Below are positions 61,041-64,000 of a DNA stretch of 64,000 nt, piece after piece. Position 1 is the stretch's first letter, and every line of letters starts with the position of its first letter. The position numbers and the translations under genes are program-made. The notes below the pieces were generated by a model, which saw nothing but the letters and a program-made list of their open reading frames with translations, had not been told where the DNA came from and made no database searches. Source of the DNA: Plectrocnemia conspersa (taxonomy: Eukaryota; Arthropoda; Insecta; Trichoptera; Polycentropodidae); assembly GCA_009617715.1 (NCBI GenBank), contig VTFK01000304.1:62001-126000 (forward strand), written 5' to 3'.

Positions 61041-61700
61041 TCGTACATATCGCGTGTGTCTCACAACGTAACTTATTTGTCTTTTATCGTTAGATATAGA
61101 ACGTGAATGGGCGTGGAGAAGGAAAGAATGGCATGGTCCGGCGAGTTAATGAACCGTAAAACGGCCGTCACAATAATTGCACAAGATTGCAAGAAAGAAT
61201 CACATACCGACATGCATACATATACATTGCAAGCGGAGCCAAACCTTTTTTTATTCTTCGTCGCCCAGACGAAACCGCAATACAGCCAGCCCCGAGGCGA
61301 ATGTGATTGAGGCATATTAAGAGGTCCGTTTGATGCGAAATGAGATTTTCATCCGTAATGAGGTCGTCGTTCGGAAAAGCGCCGCGGAAAATGCAATTCT
61401 CGTGAGATTTGATTTAAAACCTGTTTATTTGAAAAGTAGAAGTAGGAATAAAAAAGCACGGCGGTTAATACATTTTTCACCAATGCTCATTCGTCCGTGA
61501 CATAACGCGGTTATCGGCGAGGTTTATAACCGAAGGGGGCTGGCTGCTATTCTGCGATGGTTGTGCAGTGAATAGGAGCGGAAACCCGTTTAGGGGTGAT
61601 TTTCATTGCATCTCTCGGATCGACGGTTGTGTTTATTGATTTGGTTTAATTTAGAATTTGGGAGTGTGTCAGTGTGTCAGGAAGGGTTACAAGTCAAGGT
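61041..61700. other. Large GC-richer non-coding island
   Basis: Antisense overlapping frames of 80 and 67 codons match nothing. CG-containing words cluster at 61360-61520. Candidate regulatory DNA. Confidence 0.4.
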
Positions 61701-61949
61701 TAATCCATACATGTAACGTGCGATGAATTCAGTATCTTTAAAAAAAATGTAATCTTAAATAAAATTGTGTGTAATAGTACATATTATTCTTGGATTTTCT
61801 TACTTTATAGGTTACACTTAAATCGTATGGTCTATTTATAATAAAGGTGTTTTTTAAATTAGTGCCGAATCATTTTAGAATATTTAAGTAAGCAAATTCT
61901 CTCCTTATATAAAAAGTTCAGAAAATGTTCTTGAGATATCTATGAGACA

Positions 61950-62085
61950 CGATTAGCTGCGTTTTTGCAGCAAGTTTTGTGTTCTTTTCTCAGAATTTTT
62001 TCAAATTACTGAAGGGTGCTGTCGACAAACAAACTATTTTTGAGAAATTCCAGTTTTGGGTTCCGGAACGGGTTCAATAATCACA
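61950..62085. repeat. Dispersed repeat, copy 2
   Basis: A direct-orientation partner of 41985-42120, sharing GAAATTCCAGTTTTGGGTT, AATAATCACAATC and looser upstream words. The tRNA-like tail of copy 1 is not visible here. Confidence 0.5.
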
Positions 62086-63068
62086 ATCTTAAATTTGTTT
62101 GGAAAATCATATATTTAATATTCTCGGATTTTATAGATAATGGAAATTGTCCAGCTTAGCGTTATAAAAAAGTGGCAACTTAAAGCTCAAGAGAAAGTGT
62201 AGAATTTAAGTTTTTTATTATAAACGGAGAGGTTAAAACATTTTGAGGAATTAGTTAACAGTATCGACAAAATTAAAATAATTTTATGAACATAATAATA
62301 TATAAAATACATGTTACTAGTTATTGTATTAATTTAAAAATATGTTTATATTGTAAAGTTTTTTTTTATATTTGGCGCACTCTTTCTAATAAATATCGGT
62401 CTAAGGGCCGCAATGGCGGCAAACTACTGAGAGCGAGGCTTCAAAATATGTTTATTAAATTTATGCTTGAAGTTCGGGTAATAACCGTTTGTTTTCTATT
62501 CCAAATACTTTTCTGTTCATTTTAGTAAAGACAAATGACGTTGTTTTAGAATAATTGTAAGAAGAGATAAATATTTTTATAAAATTGCAAAAAAGCAAGG
62601 ATGTAAATGTAATTATTACTGATTCAATGAAAAAATAAGTAGAGGCAAAAGTAAAAATTTTATTGAAAAAAATTCAAATATATCATGTGGTGAACGAGTA
62701 GTACAGATTTGCTAAAAATAAAAAGTGGCCAATGTAAAAACACTTTCTACAAGCTCACATTGATAGGATTGTACATATAAAACATGTAGAAAAATATATG
62801 TTAATAAACTTAAGGACATAAAAACTAAATCTTGAGTTGAAAATAAAATAAACTTTTAAGTTTTAGATACTCTAAGTACTCGTTTAGATAATTTCTATGT
62901 GAATAGTAAATTAGAAATACTACAATATGCGTTTACATCCACTGCCAAAACTCCAATAAAACCAGAAAGACTGGAAGATCAAAAAACAAACAAGGATGAC
63001 AGATAAAATCCTTAATTTTATGGTTAAAAAAAGTGACTTGAAAATTATAAACGACGATATATATTAGA
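62086..63068. other. AT-rich stretch, possibly worn LINE sequence
   Basis: The part next to the RTE fragment probably derives from the same element, but no convincing frame could be read. A 79-codon frame at 62286-62525 is not credible. Confidence 0.35.
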
Positions 63069-63378
63069 AATAAAAACTCCACTAGAAATGGCAAGAAGTG
63101 TATTTCTCTAACCGTGATCTAAGAATGCGCATGGCTTGTTTTTATATATTTTCTATTCTTCTTTACGGTGTGGATGCATGGAACTTTAAATAAATATGAT
63201 TTTAAATAGATATATAAAAAAGTTGCAATATTTAGGTCATCTTATGAGAAGACATAATTTTTTTAACGAACTCATCATTTGGTAGAAAATAAGTAGAGTC
63301 ATATGTCACATCTCATGTCTACGCAATATGAGAGAATATCTTGGGTTTAATTTTAATAAATATTCCATGCAACAGTAA
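63069..63378 (+). pseudogene. RTE-like LINE reverse transcriptase fragment, C-terminal
   Basis: 63069-63110 reads KTPLEMARSVFL. From 63122 the frame reads RMRMACFYIFSILLYGVDAW, matching the R-R...CY..S.LLYG.E.W segment of RTE-type retrotransposon proteins. From 63208 it reads RYIKKLQYLGHLMRRHNFF, matching the KKLQYLGH.MR motif. From 63307 it reads HISCLRNMREYLG, matching the RRISWL.NLR tail. The order is that of the C-terminal part of an RTE polymerase, with stops between segments. It is a dead, 5-prime truncated copy. Confidence 0.8.
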
Positions 63379-63597
63379 ACAAAATCAAAATTACGAAAAG
63401 AAGTATTATATATCATACATAAAACCATTACTAAGAAAAAGAACTCCAATGGCATGAAGAGCTCATAAAAAATACAAGCCTCCCTATTAAAGGAGCGGTT
63501 AATTTTATTGATTGTCAGGACTCTACATATGCAAATATAAGTGTGTAAGATAACTATTAAAACAATAATTTAATTTATTTGATTTTATGACGAATTG
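63379..63597. other. AT-rich stretch downstream of the RTE fragment
   Basis: Probably the 3-prime remainder of the retroelement; nothing definable. Confidence 0.35.
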
Positions 63598-64000
63598 AAT
63601 AGCCTAACCAGAGTGAAACGTGTTTCTGAAATTATCATTGGAAACATTTGCGTTGGCTTTCGCTATAGGTTAGTGCGTCTATATCTCTACATGGTCCGTG
63701 TATTCAAGTAGAAGCACACGACCGGGTCCGGCGATATTTGCTAAAGGCCAACACGGACCAAAGTTTAAGTCAACCAAAAGCTCTTTGTGTTTGAGCTTTG
63801 AGGCCACCACCGGCAAGATTTCGGCCGGACGACGGACGCACCATGATGTACTATGTAGTATTATTGGAGAGTGGGCGGCCGCCGCCCTAATTCAATTTCA
63901 CAGTTGACTGCCTCGCTGATTGGGCAGTGCAAGTGGGACAAACTACCGACAAGACCTATTTAGCATTCACGTACAAAGTTTGACAAAGTTCATTTCATCG
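63598..64000. other. GC-richer non-coding island, cut by the window end
   Basis: A GC-rich block with CCGGC and GGCGGCCGCCGCC words. The 69-codon frame at 63698-63907 shows no recognisable domain. Candidate regulatory DNA continuing beyond the window. Confidence 0.4.

Overview
The window reads as strongly AT-rich animal DNA, most likely from an arthropod and plausibly an insect of the lepidopteran type. That rests on composition and on its fossil elements: hAT, Tigger/pogo, TTAA-flanked, RTE-like and Jockey-like elements, plus tRNA-derived SINEs. The organism call is an inference. No bacterial, viral or organellar gene was found, and no intact host protein-coding gene can be supported. Nearly every open frame is short, of unbiased composition and unlike a protein. 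The only sequences with recognisable protein homology are broken transposon or retrotransposon genes.

Layout: long AT-rich stretches with no visible content alternate with about thirty GC-richer islands of roughly 150-700 bp. The clearest lie near 2.6, 5.4, 7.4, 10.1, 10.8, 16.6, 19.4, 24.2, 27.9, 30.4, 35.9, 38.0, 39.2, 41.5, 46.0, 47.7, 48.4, 55.8, 58.4, 61.3 and 63.8 kb. They contain homeodomain, POU, Su(H) and TCF-like words but no convincing coding sequence. This pattern fits a gene desert or very long intron, perhaps near a developmental regulator. One short block, 36556-36676, is bounded by good splice-like signals and could be an exon.

Mobile DNA: two different hAT-type elements sit side by side at 31100-34167 and share the same 8-bp target duplication, present three times. 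The first carries a frameshifted BED-finger/hATC transposase; the second is a short deletion derivative. A TTAA-flanked element (17554-18280) carries a nested hAT-like element, and a second, shorter relative lies at 46340-46620. A Tigger transposase tail lies at 11560-12048. Jockey-like reverse transcriptase fossils lie at 51640-51920 and 56570-56780, and an RTE-like one at 63069-63378. A tRNA-derived SINE family has six recognisable copies. A degenerate long-period repeat array occurs at both ends of the window in opposite orientation (880-2210 and 53570-54640). Other structural oddities are a spacerless 48-bp perfect palindrome at 18477-18524, a 22-bp perfect hairpin at 41912-41960 and a (TA)62 run at 11321-11445.

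Nothing resembles a new multi-gene system. The points most worth checking are the double hAT insertion, the perfect palindrome, the mirrored repeat arrays, the SINE family and the candidate exon.
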